Assembly (NCBI GenBank): GCA_035628135.1
Contig: DASPKM010000009.1
Location: forward strand, 383,073-447,072
Reading direction: 5' to 3'
Source: DASPKM01 sp035628135
GTDB taxonomy: Bacteria > Bacteroidota > Bacteroidia > Chitinophagales > Chitinophagaceae
Length of the DNA: 64,000 nt
Part shown: piece by piece, positions 32,824-41,693 of the stretch
How the letters are laid out: every line of letters begins with the position of its first letter
Numbering within the stretch: position 1 is the first letter of the stretch
Position numbers and translations under genes: made by a program
Notes under the pieces: model-generated
Told to the model about the DNA's origin: nothing
What the model saw: only the letters and a program-made list of their open reading frames with translations
Databases searched by the model: none

Positions 32824-34215
32824 TCAGCGGACCGCCTGTTCAAAGGCCTTGGTGATCGCTTCGAAGCCTTTCAAAGCATTTGCAGGCAATTTTTCTCCTT
32901 TCTCTCCAAATACGAACAGGTTGCTCTCTTTCTCGATTGTCACTTTAGACTCATCGATGTTGCCTTGTGCATCCTGTATCTTTTTGATGTCCAGCCCGAA
33001 GTATTGGGCGATGAACTCATACATGGCCTTGCGCTTGTTCAGTCCATAGTCATGGCCTTCCGTATCGAGGTGGACATTTTTCACTTTGCCGGCTTCATTA
33101 TAATAATTATAGATGCTTTGAAGAAAAGGAAATTCATTTTGGGGAACGTGCTGCGTCCAGTCTTTTCCATCGGAAACAATGAGCTGCGGCCGGGGAGCCG
33201 CCATCGAAGCTATTTCCACGTTATTGGTGCCATCGAGGCAAACATGAATGCCCATACCGCTTTCGCAGGGGCAGCCGCCGCTGTGGTAAGAAGACATCAT
33301 TACTACAGGGACGCTCAGTTTAATGCGGTTGTCCAGCGCCGTTAGCAGCATGGCTTGGCTGCCGCCGCCAGAAGCGCCGGTAATGGCAACGCGGCTGGTG
33401 TCTACGTCCTTGCGCGACAAAAGGTAATCCATGATGCGCAGCGCATTCAGCGCCTGTATGGATTGTGCAAGGCTCCTGCGGTGGTCCCCCGGTTCTACCT
33501 GCAGCAACGATTCGCCGTCCCAGGCAAACAGGTCGTAACTAAATGCCATAGCCCCCATCCGCGCCAGCATTGCGCAGCGGTACTGGCAATCTTCGCGGTA
33601 ACGGCCCTTTGCAAAATGCCCGTCGGGATTCAGCACAAGTGGCATCTTTCCTTTTGATTGCGCGGGCTTGTACAATGAGCCGCATACGTACAGTCCGGGC
33701 AAGGTTTCCAATGCTATATTTTCTACAGTATAGCCGTCCATTTTGCGCTGAGGCGTAATGATGGGAGCGCCCGAAGGCCAGGCTGGTATCTTTGTAAGTT
33801 TCAACGCCGAAAGAAAGCATTCTTTCAAAGCTGATTTGCGTTTCTCCCAACCGGCAAGGTCATTGTGCAGGGTTGCCAGGTATTGTAGTTGCAGCTTCCC
33901 ATCTTCCACGGTCTTGAGATGATATTGAAAATGCTGCAGCTTGAACCTCTTTTCTCCATCCCTGCTGAAGCTAATATCTTGTGTGGCAAGTATGTTCGCG
34001 AGTGTTTTTTCCACATCGGGCCGGAAGCGCCAATCCGCATAGGTTACCCATTTGTCATTTACCAATTCTTCAGGATAGCGCAGCGTAACGCCATAACGCT
34101 TTTCTACCTGCAACAACACTTCTTTCAACGGTTTCCTGAACTGATCATCGGAAGTTTGCGCGGTCCCCATAGCAACCATCGTTGTAAAAAGCATCAACAA
34201 AACAATCGCTCTCAT
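32824..34215 (-). CDS. Secreted acetylxylan-esterase-like alpha/beta hydrolase
   Basis: The ATG at 34215 gives 463 residues with a signal peptide (MRAIVLLMLFTTMVAMGTAQ). Residues 25-110 are a short STN/secretin-like or uncharacterised domain (LRYPEELVNDKWVTYADWRF). The catalytic alpha/beta-hydrolase part has LVLNPDGHFAKGRYREDCQY, the nucleophile elbow ITGASGGGSQAM, and histidine-containing DTEGHDYGLNKRKA near the C-terminus. The arrangement resembles acetylxylan esterase and cephalosporin-deacetylase-like enzymes of carbohydrate clusters. It is the last gene of the rhamnose operon (30 bases after the isomerase-like gene), so it may remove acyl groups from rhamnose-containing glycans. Confidence 0.8.
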   Translation of the reverse strand: MRAIVLLMLFTTMVAMGTAQTSDDQFRKPLKEVLLQVEKRYGVTLRYPEELVNDKWVTYADWRFRPDVEKTLANILATQDISFSRDGEKRFKLQHFQYHLKTVEDGKLQLQYLATLHNDLAGWEKRKSALKECFLSALKLTKIPAWPSGAPIITPQRKMDGYTVENIALETLPGLYVCGSLYKPAQSKGKMPLVLNPDGHFAKGRYREDCQYRCAMLARMGAMAFSYDLFAWDGESLLQVEPGDHRRSLAQSIQALNALRIMDYLLSRKDVDTSRVAITGASGGGSQAMLLTALDNRIKLSVPVVMMSSYHSGGCPCESGMGIHVCLDGTNNVEIASMAAPRPQLIVSDGKDWTQHVPQNEFPFLQSIYNYYNEAGKVKNVHLDTEGHDYGLNKRKAMYEFIAQYFGLDIKKIQDAQGNIDESKVTIEKESNLFVFGEKGEKLPANALKGFEAITKAFEQAVR

Positions 34216-34245
34216 CTTCAAAATATTTATCAATGAACTAATGAG

Positions 34246-35679
34246 TTAACACACCTTCACCACATCCATCCCCAACAACGCTCCCAACTTTTGTATTTTG
34301 GAGCTGATGTGGCCCACTCCTACTGCGCAATGGTGCGCGGGCCCGTGCTGGTTCCAGTTATTAACGAAAGCACGCGCCCCAATTGGAAATGTATAGCGGC
34401 TATTGGTATTGCCTATCTGCAATATGGGCCCGGGAACGGATGCTCCTTCCGCAACCAGCAACATTAATTTTCCGTTAGCGGTTTCAACAACCGATAACAG
34501 GGTTACCGGCCCGTTCTTAACAGACATTTCCACAGACAAGCCGCTGCCGATCTTGCCATGGTATACCTGCAATGGCCGCACCTTTGTTTTGCCTTCTGCA
34601 ATAGCAATATGGCCCGGCCCATCGTGTCCCATCAATACCACGTCCTTTTTAAAATCCATGGCATAATACTCCGTAAAAGAACCTCCCGCGCCAAAACTGT
34701 CCATGATCTTCATGGCCTGAGCATTCTTGATCTCGTATTCGCCCGCAACAGGAATGCCTCGTGCTGTCAGCAATGAATTGCCGAGAATGATGGAACTGAT
34801 GGTTTCTTCATTCTCCGCATTGCCAGCGCCTTTGTAATAATAAGCCATTGAACCGAGCCCATGCCGCGCTACCAGTTCGTCCAATGCAACCGAGGTCCGG
34901 GCGGCGTTTTGCAATGCATCCATCGGGCAATCGGCCTGCACGTCGAATGCGTCGTAAAAAAACTCAACACGTTCTTTTATTTGTGCATCGCTAATGGTTT
35001 TCCTGATGGCGGCCAGTTCATCAACTTCTATTAGTTCGATATGGCCGCCGAAGTGCGCGTATTGCAAAGTGAGGTCTGAATAAATGTCCAGCATGCCGCT
35101 GTAGTAGTGGCCCATGCAACCCAACCTGTTATTAGCCATGATGCTCGCCACCTTCGCGGCTTCCACCCATTCCTTTATTTCATTCCAGCATTCATCATCG
35201 TTCTGCAGCATCCCCGTTACCTGGTGGAAGCGAATGCCGGTGCGTTTAAATACATTGGCAATTTCCGGTACGGGACAAGGAGCGCAATGCGCCAACCATT
35301 CGCCGGTCATTCTGGTGCGGTCTTCCAGTTTGTTGAACCAGTCATAATCGATAGCGGCCGAAGGCGATAAATTCAGTATGATCACCGGCACTTTTGCGCG
35401 TTGCACCACCGGTAGTACGGTAGACGAAAGCGCGTACGTGGTTACATGCAGGAAAATAATATCAACGTCCTCCCTGCGGAACCTCCTGCCTGCCTCAAAG
35501 GCCTTTTCCGCGTTATCGATCAATCCGAGATCGATAACGGCAGGATGCATCGCTTGCAAATTGCGGCTTACCGTTGCCAAATAACCTTCGAGCCTTTCCT
35601 TCAGCCCTGCAAACTGCTCCCAGTAGGCATCGAGGCCTATGCCGAACAATCCTATTTTTAAAAGTGATGATTGCATCAT
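34246..35679 (-). CDS. L-arabinose/L-fucose isomerase-fold protein
   Basis: The 477-residue cytosolic protein belongs to the L-fucose/L-arabinose isomerase superfamily. Visible segments are LKIGLFGIGLDAYWEQFAGL, VDIIFLHVTTYALSSTVLP, GCMGHYYSGMLDIY, IPVAGEYEIKNAQAMKIMD, DVVLMGHDGPGHIAIAEGK and HGPAHHCAVGVGH. The last three supply the glutamate and histidines expected for metal binding. Its length matches AraA-like enzymes. In this operon RhaI already isomerises rhamnose, so this second isomerase may handle another deoxy or pentose sugar or may have another role. Two adjacent ATGs (35679 and 35676) are possible. Confidence 0.8.
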   Translation of the reverse strand: MMQSSLLKIGLFGIGLDAYWEQFAGLKERLEGYLATVSRNLQAMHPAVIDLGLIDNAEKAFEAGRRFRREDVDIIFLHVTTYALSSTVLPVVQRAKVPVIILNLSPSAAIDYDWFNKLEDRTRMTGEWLAHCAPCPVPEIANVFKRTGIRFHQVTGMLQNDDECWNEIKEWVEAAKVASIMANNRLGCMGHYYSGMLDIYSDLTLQYAHFGGHIELIEVDELAAIRKTISDAQIKERVEFFYDAFDVQADCPMDALQNAARTSVALDELVARHGLGSMAYYYKGAGNAENEETISSIILGNSLLTARGIPVAGEYEIKNAQAMKIMDSFGAGGSFTEYYAMDFKKDVVLMGHDGPGHIAIAEGKTKVRPLQVYHGKIGSGLSVEMSVKNGPVTLLSVVETANGKLMLLVAEGASVPGPILQIGNTNSRYTFPIGARAFVNNWNQHGPAHHCAVGVGHISSKIQKLGALLGMDVVKVC

Positions 35680-35710
35680 CGCGCAAATTTATTTTTCATA
35701 CGAACATCAT

Positions 35711-37087
35711 CTATTCCCCGACTCCCCATCTTTTCAATTCTATCACGCCTTCGGGCAATGGCCGGTCATTCCACGCCGAATGTATCGATAAAGCCGCACC
35801 CAGGGCGGGAGCTTGTGCAATGGTGGCGGTGTATACCTGCAGGTTTGGAAATGCAGCGGCCAACAGGTTCATGTAAATTGCATTTTTCCCAAAGCCTCCA
35901 TCCACAAAAATCCGTTGCACATTGCTATTTTCTAATACCAATTGCGTGGAGGCTACCTGGCTGTCTACAATGTCCATCACCAGGCGGTGATAAGCTTCCC
36001 TGTGATTTGCAAAATCCGAAAGGTCTCTTGCCTCAAAGGCACAGGATTGGATCATTTCCAGCGTACTGCGGCAATTTGCCTCGCTCCTGTTCCTTAGCTG
36101 CTCAACAATATGGGGATCGAACTGCACTGAAAGGAACTTACCGTGCTTTTTGTTGAAATGAGCTGCAATGCGATCCACGCCCTTGTCGTGTATGTTACCG
36201 GTAAACAACCGCGAAGCTTTTACCGGCTTACCATCGTACTGCAAATAACACAGGCAATCATGCTTTAGTTCGGTTATAGATAAGGGTGAGGTGTTGAAAG
36301 GGTTCATGCTGATGGACCAGGTGCCGGTAGAGATCAATACAAAAGGCTCGGTAAAGCGCATGCGGTAAGGGATGAGTGCGGCCGAACTATCGTGCAATCC
36401 GGGGCCAACCAGGAAATGATATCCTTCCATGCTGCAAGGCACTACCGTGTTGTGCGCCAATATTGGTGGCAGCAAGGAAGCAATTCCCTCCTTACGCACC
36501 CATTCATGATAAGTATGCTTTTCAAAATCCCATAGATTGGTATGGCAGCCGATGCTGGTAATGTCTGAACAAAACTGTTCCGACACGGCAAAACGAAGGT
36601 ATTGCGGCAGGTGCAGCGCATAGCGCATGCGGTTGAATATCTCGGGCTTCTCATATTTCATGCGATACAATTGCATGCCTGAATTAAGGCTGCCCAATAC
36701 GGGCGATGCGGTTTGCGATGCAAACTTTTCCTCGCCGCCGTAATCATCATAGAACTTCTTCTTCAGTGTTTCAGGATAAGGCTTCAAATAACTATATAAG
36801 GGCGTAAGCACATGGCCGGCATCATCGAGATATACAAACGCAGCGCCGTGCGCCGAGAAGTTCATGGCCCGTATATCGAACGCTTGGGTTGTAGAGACCT
36901 CTTGCAATTGAAGCTGCAGGCTATACAATATGCTGTCAATATTTTCGCAGGGAAATCCGTCTTCGTCTTCTATATCCTCGAACCAGCTTTGCACTTCGTG
37001 CACGACGTTGTAATCCTTGTCGAAAAGGAAAAATTTTTTATTGGTCCTACCAAGATCGATCGCGGCAATGACAGGTGTGGCTCCCAT
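35711..37087 (-). CDS. FGGY-family carbohydrate kinase (likely L-rhamnulose kinase)
   Basis: The 458-residue cytosolic protein has the FGGY N-terminal phosphate-binding strand (IAAIDLGRTNKKFFLFD), a central AMNFSAHGAAFVYLDD, the LISTGTWSISMNPF region and a C-terminal IFVDGGFGKNAIYMNLL, which is the adenosine motif. The reaction is ATP-dependent 1-phosphorylation of a ketose. The rhamnose operon context (RhaI before it with a 1-base gap, RhaEW and RhaT upstream) makes L-rhamnulose the likely substrate, but the sequence is divergent from enteric RhaB, so the assignment rests mainly on context. Confidence 0.82.
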   Translation of the reverse strand: MGATPVIAAIDLGRTNKKFFLFDKDYNVVHEVQSWFEDIEDEDGFPCENIDSILYSLQLQLQEVSTTQAFDIRAMNFSAHGAAFVYLDDAGHVLTPLYSYLKPYPETLKKKFYDDYGGEEKFASQTASPVLGSLNSGMQLYRMKYEKPEIFNRMRYALHLPQYLRFAVSEQFCSDITSIGCHTNLWDFEKHTYHEWVRKEGIASLLPPILAHNTVVPCSMEGYHFLVGPGLHDSSAALIPYRMRFTEPFVLISTGTWSISMNPFNTSPLSITELKHDCLCYLQYDGKPVKASRLFTGNIHDKGVDRIAAHFNKKHGKFLSVQFDPHIVEQLRNRSEANCRSTLEMIQSCAFEARDLSDFANHREAYHRLVMDIVDSQVASTQLVLENSNVQRIFVDGGFGKNAIYMNLLAAAFPNLQVYTATIAQAPALGAALSIHSAWNDRPLPEGVIELKRWGVGE

Positions 37088-37088
37088 A

Positions 37089-38360
37089 TTATAAGCCCGT
37101 TGCTACGGTTGTACGGCCGCGGTTTTTGATAAGTTGTGAGCGTATGCCGAGCTGCCTGAAAAGTGCAATGGGTTCCAAGGCGCCGCCTGCGCGAAGCCGC
37201 GCTTCAGCCACCAGCGGCCGGACATCGGTGCGGTAAGCCTGCTGCAAAAGCTCCTGTGCCCTTACCACATCGTTTTGCATCCTGGCATCTTCCAATGCTT
37301 CTGCATCGATCAATAACGCTTGTGCATAGGCGATCTGGATGGCCTCCACCGACTGCAGCAAATCTTCAAGGGGATCTTTGATATTGTGCGATGCGTCGAT
37401 CATCCAGGCAAGATCGGTTGCATGGTGCATTCCCTTTGCATTCATTCCTTCCACCAATTCATTAAAGATCAAAAAAAGCTGGTAGGGATTGATGCTGCCC
37501 ACCGTCAGGTCGTCGTCGCCGTATTTAGAATCATTGAAATGAAATCCTCCCAATTTCCCCTCCATCAGCAACAATGAAACGATCTGCTCGATATTGGCAT
37601 TGGGCAGGTGATGCCCCAGGTCGACTAACGTATATGCCTGTGCGCCTAATTTGCTCGCATACAAATACGATTGTCCCCAATCCCCCACGGTCATTGAGTA
37701 AAAATTAGGTTCGAAGGCTTTGTATTCGATGAACATTTTCCATTCCGGCGGAAGTGCGGAGTATATCTCCTGCAGGCTTTCCAGCGTATGCTGAAAGGCC
37801 TTCCTGAAATTCAACTGGCCGGGAAACGATGAACCATCGGCAAGCCACACGGTAATGGATTCCGAGCCAAGCGCAACGCCCTGCTTTATTACTTCGATAT
37901 TGTGCTGAATGGCCTGTTGCCGCACCGCCTTGTCAACATGGTGCAATGAGCCGAACTTATAGCTGTGTTCCTGTCCGGGTTGGTCCTGGAAGGTGTTGGA
38001 GTTCACCGCGTCAAAACGCAACCCATGCTGCGCGGCAAGCGCTTTAATGGCGGCGGCATTTTGGGGAATGTCCCAGGGAATGTGCAGCGATACCGCGCCA
38101 CTCGATTTGTTCAAAGCATGCAGCAACCCGATGTCTTCTATCTTTTCTTCCAGGCTCCGCGGTTCGCCCCCAATGGAAAAGCGACCGAAGCGTGTGCCGC
38201 CCGAACCAAGGGCCCAACTGGGAATGGCCACCTGGAAATCCATCAATCGCCGTACTATACCTTCGGTATTTTGTAAAGACGATGCAAGGAACCTGAACCT
38301 TCGTGTATGTTCATCCAGGTGCCGCCTGTTCGATTCCTCCAATGTATAGGATGCAAGCAT
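37089..38360 (-). CDS. rhaI: L-rhamnose isomerase, Pseudomonas stutzeri type
   Basis: The ATG at 38360 gives 423 residues; the longer frame to 38411 would overlap rhaEW and is not needed. The TIM-barrel sugar-isomerase family is shown by SWALGSGGTRFGRF, VSLHIPWDIP, FDAVNSNTFQDQPGQEHSYK and the metal-binding glutamate in MFIEYKAFEPNFYSM. Further ligands are the Asp/His of TLVDLGHHLPNANIEQI and GFHFNDSKYGDDD. The enzyme interconverts L-rhamnose and L-rhamnulose and needs Mn2+ or similar metals. It lies between rhaEW (34-base gap) and the kinase (1-base gap). Confidence 0.9.
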   Translation of the reverse strand: MLASYTLEESNRRHLDEHTRRFRFLASSLQNTEGIVRRLMDFQVAIPSWALGSGGTRFGRFSIGGEPRSLEEKIEDIGLLHALNKSSGAVSLHIPWDIPQNAAAIKALAAQHGLRFDAVNSNTFQDQPGQEHSYKFGSLHHVDKAVRQQAIQHNIEVIKQGVALGSESITVWLADGSSFPGQLNFRKAFQHTLESLQEIYSALPPEWKMFIEYKAFEPNFYSMTVGDWGQSYLYASKLGAQAYTLVDLGHHLPNANIEQIVSLLLMEGKLGGFHFNDSKYGDDDLTVGSINPYQLFLIFNELVEGMNAKGMHHATDLAWMIDASHNIKDPLEDLLQSVEAIQIAYAQALLIDAEALEDARMQNDVVRAQELLQQAYRTDVRPLVAEARLRAGGALEPIALFRQLGIRSQLIKNRGRTTVATGL

Positions 38361-38394
38361 GATGATAATGATGAGTAACTGTAAGTTATTGAAA

Positions 38395-40512
38395 TTAGCG
38401 TACAAACGCATTGGCGATGCCGCCGTCTACGTTCAGCACATTTCCCGTTGATTTGTTCAGCAGCCCGCCTACAAATGCGAAGCAGGCATTGGCAATGTCT
38501 TCGGGCAATATCACTTCATTGAGCAGGGTTCGTTTTGCATAAAATGCAGGCAATTCCTCCACCTTGATGCCGTATGCTTTTGCGCGGCCTTCGGCCCAGG
38601 CGCCTTCCCAGATCTTGCTGTCTGCAATCACCGCATCGGGGTTTACGGTATTCACGCGTATCTTGTCATTTCCCAATTCAGCAGCATTCAACCTGCTTAG
38701 ATGCAACTGCGCTGCCTTGGCAGAGCCATAGCCAGCATTGTTCGGGCCCGATACCAATGCGTTTTTGCTCGCGATGTTCAATACATCGCCGCCCAATTGT
38801 TGCTTGCGCATGATGGCAACGCCTGCCTGCGTTACCAGGAACTGGCCTTTTACCAATACATCGTACAACAGGTCCCAATCTGCTTCGGAGTGTTCTTCCA
38901 GGGGTTTAGAAACCGAAAGACCGGCGCAGTTAACTACAATGTCCACTCCCCCAAACTGCAGCGCAGCAACATCAAAAGCCTTATCGATATTTTGTTTGTT
39001 GGTAACATCCAATGGTACCTGCGCGCAGGCATCGCTGCCAAACTGCTTTTGAAATTCTTTAAAGGTGTCTGACAGCCGCGCTTCATCATTATCATTTATA
39101 ACAACACACGCTCCCTCCTGCACAAATTTCTTTGCGATTGCTTTACCGATGCCACCGGCACTGCCGGTTATCAATGCCACTCTACCCGATAAAGGCTTGG
39201 GCTTTGGCAGCCGCCGCAGCTTGGCCTCTTCCAATAACCAGTACTCGATATCGAATGCTTCCTGCCTCGGCAGCGAAGTATATTCAGAAATGGCTTCCGC
39301 CCCCCGCATCACGTTGATGGCATTGATATAAAATTCAGCGGCGATGCGCGCAGTGGATTTGTCTTTTGCAAAGGTGAACATGCCCACGCCGGGATACAGT
39401 ATCACCACCGGGTTAGGATCGCGAATGGCGAGGCTACCCGCATGCTTATGCGAAGAATAATAATCGGCATACATTTCCCGGTATGCTTCAAATTGCGGGC
39501 TAAGTTTTTCGCGCAAGGCATTGCTTGCTGTAAGGTCTTCACCTGGTGACAGGTTCAGCAGCAAGGGACTGATCTTGGTCCTGAGAAAATGATCGGGGCA
39601 GCTCGTTCCCATCGGGGCAAGCCGCTCAGCATCGTAAGAATTGATGAACTCCAGCACTTTTTCATCATCGGTAAAATGTCCGATCATCCTGTTGTGACCC
39701 GAGCAAAGCCCGCGCAACACAGGCGCGAGTCCCGCAGCCTGTGAAAGCCTCGCTTCCTTTGGCAATGACTGTACTTTTTCTCCTCCAAAAACAGCAGGCT
39801 GTTTACGTACGAAGCCCTCGATATATTCCGCGCAGCGCTCGATGACCTCCAATGAATTCATATAACATTCATAAGAAGTATCGCCCCACGTGAACAATCC
39901 ATGCGAACCGAGCATGATGCCGCGTATGCCGGGATTTTCATCTACACATTGCCTCAGCTTTAATCCAAGGTCAAAACCAGGACGCTGCCAATCGACCCAC
40001 CCCAGTGTGCCATTGAACAATTCCTGCGTAATGCGTTGACCGTCCTTGCACGCGGCAATTGCAATAGCGGCATCAGGGTGTAAATGGTCGATGTGTTTGA
40101 AAGGCAAAAATCCGTGCAGGGGCGTATCGATGGAAGGCGCTTTGGAATTCAGATCGAATATGCAATGATTGAACAGCTCCACCATTTCATCTTCGTATGC
40201 GCGTCCGCGGTAGACATTCCGCAGGCTTTGCAACCGGTCGGTATACAATGCCGCAAGCCCGTTGCGCGTGAGTGTGCCCAGGTCCCCACCCGATCCCTTG
40301 ATCCACATTACTTCGGTGGGCTGGCCGGTGAGCGGATCTCTTTCAATGGTCTTGCACGAAGTGTTGCCGCCGCCATAATTGGTCAACCGCAGGTCAGCTC
40401 CCAGTATATTAGAACGGTACAGCAGCAGTGCCACCTCATCGCCCTTCATTGCGTCGGCTTTTTGTTCATCCCATAAATTGCTCACGTGCATAAAGCTTGC
40501 TGCTACACTCAT
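38395..40512 (-). CDS. rhaEW: Bifunctional rhamnulose-1-P aldolase / L-lactaldehyde dehydrogenase (RhaEW)
   Basis: The 705-residue cytosolic protein fuses a class II aldolase domain (about residues 1-400) to a short-chain dehydrogenase (about 435-705). The aldolase shows NYGGGNTSCK, MWIKGSGGDLGTL, TPLHGFLPFKHIDHLHPDA and LGSHGLFTWGD, with the metal-binding histidines. The SDR shows the NAD motif LITGSAGGIGKAIA, NIASKNALVSG and the catalytic YGSAKAAQ. RhaE cleaves L-rhamnulose-1-P to DHAP and L-lactaldehyde; RhaW oxidises the latter to L-lactate. The gene follows rhaT by 5 bases. The RhaE zinc site is complete as far as can be judged. Confidence 0.93.
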   Translation of the reverse strand: MSVAASFMHVSNLWDEQKADAMKGDEVALLLYRSNILGADLRLTNYGGGNTSCKTIERDPLTGQPTEVMWIKGSGGDLGTLTRNGLAALYTDRLQSLRNVYRGRAYEDEMVELFNHCIFDLNSKAPSIDTPLHGFLPFKHIDHLHPDAAIAIAACKDGQRITQELFNGTLGWVDWQRPGFDLGLKLRQCVDENPGIRGIMLGSHGLFTWGDTSYECYMNSLEVIERCAEYIEGFVRKQPAVFGGEKVQSLPKEARLSQAAGLAPVLRGLCSGHNRMIGHFTDDEKVLEFINSYDAERLAPMGTSCPDHFLRTKISPLLLNLSPGEDLTASNALREKLSPQFEAYREMYADYYSSHKHAGSLAIRDPNPVVILYPGVGMFTFAKDKSTARIAAEFYINAINVMRGAEAISEYTSLPRQEAFDIEYWLLEEAKLRRLPKPKPLSGRVALITGSAGGIGKAIAKKFVQEGACVVINDNDEARLSDTFKEFQKQFGSDACAQVPLDVTNKQNIDKAFDVAALQFGGVDIVVNCAGLSVSKPLEEHSEADWDLLYDVLVKGQFLVTQAGVAIMRKQQLGGDVLNIASKNALVSGPNNAGYGSAKAAQLHLSRLNAAELGNDKIRVNTVNPDAVIADSKIWEGAWAEGRAKAYGIKVEELPAFYAKRTLLNEVILPEDIANACFAFVGGLLNKSTGNVLNVDGGIANAFVR

Positions 40513-40517
40513 GGCGC

Positions 40518-41624
40518 TTATTTTACAGCTATAGATTTCAAATAGTTCCCATATCCAACTACCATCACGGAAATGATAATTACCATCACGCCCAGCGTTA
40601 CCAGCGTGCGTGTTCTTTTATCAACGCCTTTCCATTCTTTCAATACCAAACCCCACATATTGGCCACCAGTATAATGAAGGCCATGTGCAATATCCAGGA
40701 ACTGGCGGAATTACCGAGCTTGCTCGCTCCCATTCCATAAAAAAAGAATTGCAGGAACCATGTAGTGCCCGCAAGCGCTGAAAGCAGATAGTTGCGGCCC
40801 AATGGTGTTGCGGCATTGGTATAATCGTGGAATGTTTTATTGCGCAGGTGTAAGATCATACACCAAATGAAGTTGGTAGTAAGCCCGCCCCATAACAGTA
40901 CAATGTAGGTTACATTGTTCGCGTACAAGAAATTGCCCTGGTTTGGATTTGCGGTAATCCAGGCAGCATTGGCCACATCGGCCATCGGCTGACCGGCTTC
41001 CAGCCCAAAATTGAAACAGGCGCTAAGCATGCCTGATATGATGGCTACGAACAAACCAAGACCGAACCGGTATTCTTCTTTCGAAAAATTTCCTTTGCTG
41101 CTGGTTGTGTCCGCCAACTTCAATTGCCGTTCCTTCAGCATACCGGCTTTCCCGCAAAGAATGATGCCGGCGATGCAGATCACCAATCCCAGTAGAATCG
41201 TTAATCCCCAGGTATTGCTAACAAGCTGGCTAAGGGTCTCTTTATCTTTCTCAGCGAAAATATCATAGTAAATAGAAGGCACCAGCGCCCCGAACACCAT
41301 GCATAACCCTAGGATAATGCTATTGCCCAGCGACATGCCCAGGAAACGAACGCCCAGTCCATAGGTGAGCCCGCCAATGCCCCAAAGTACGCCGAACATG
41401 TAGGTGTATAGCAGCACTGAGTCGTCGGTTTGCCGGATGATCTCCGCAAAACCGGGAACGGTCAGGTAGGCAGCCAGTGGAGGTACCACGAGCCACGAAA
41501 ACAATCCTCCTACCAGCCAGTATGTTTCCCAGGCCCAGCCTCTTACTTTTTTAAACGGCATGTAAAAACTGCCGGAGGCAAAACCGCCTATAAAATGGAA
41601 AATAACGCCAAGAACAGCCTGCAT
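40518..41624 (-). CDS. rhaT: L-rhamnose-proton symporter
   Basis: The 368-residue integral membrane protein has about ten hydrophobic segments and starts with the RhaT signature GVIFHFIGGFASGSFYMPFK and KVRGWAWETYWLV. It continues with GLTYGLGVRFLGMSLGNSII and the C-terminal GNSASSWILHMAFII. RhaT imports L-rhamnose (and lyxose or mannose weakly) with a proton. It is the first gene of the minus-strand rhamnose operon; galM diverges 69 bases away, so both probably share a promoter region at 41625-41693, where I see no confident -7 box. Confidence 0.93.
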   Translation of the reverse strand: MQAVLGVIFHFIGGFASGSFYMPFKKVRGWAWETYWLVGGLFSWLVVPPLAAYLTVPGFAEIIRQTDDSVLLYTYMFGVLWGIGGLTYGLGVRFLGMSLGNSIILGLCMVFGALVPSIYYDIFAEKDKETLSQLVSNTWGLTILLGLVICIAGIILCGKAGMLKERQLKLADTTSSKGNFSKEEYRFGLGLFVAIISGMLSACFNFGLEAGQPMADVANAAWITANPNQGNFLYANNVTYIVLLWGGLTTNFIWCMILHLRNKTFHDYTNAATPLGRNYLLSALAGTTWFLQFFFYGMGASKLGNSASSWILHMAFIILVANMWGLVLKEWKGVDKRTRTLVTLGVMVIIISVMVVGYGNYLKSIAVK

Positions 41625-41693
41625 AAATTTTTATATGGATGACAATATACAAATACCCCGGAAAAATTTTCATCCTAACTTGCCGCACATTGT

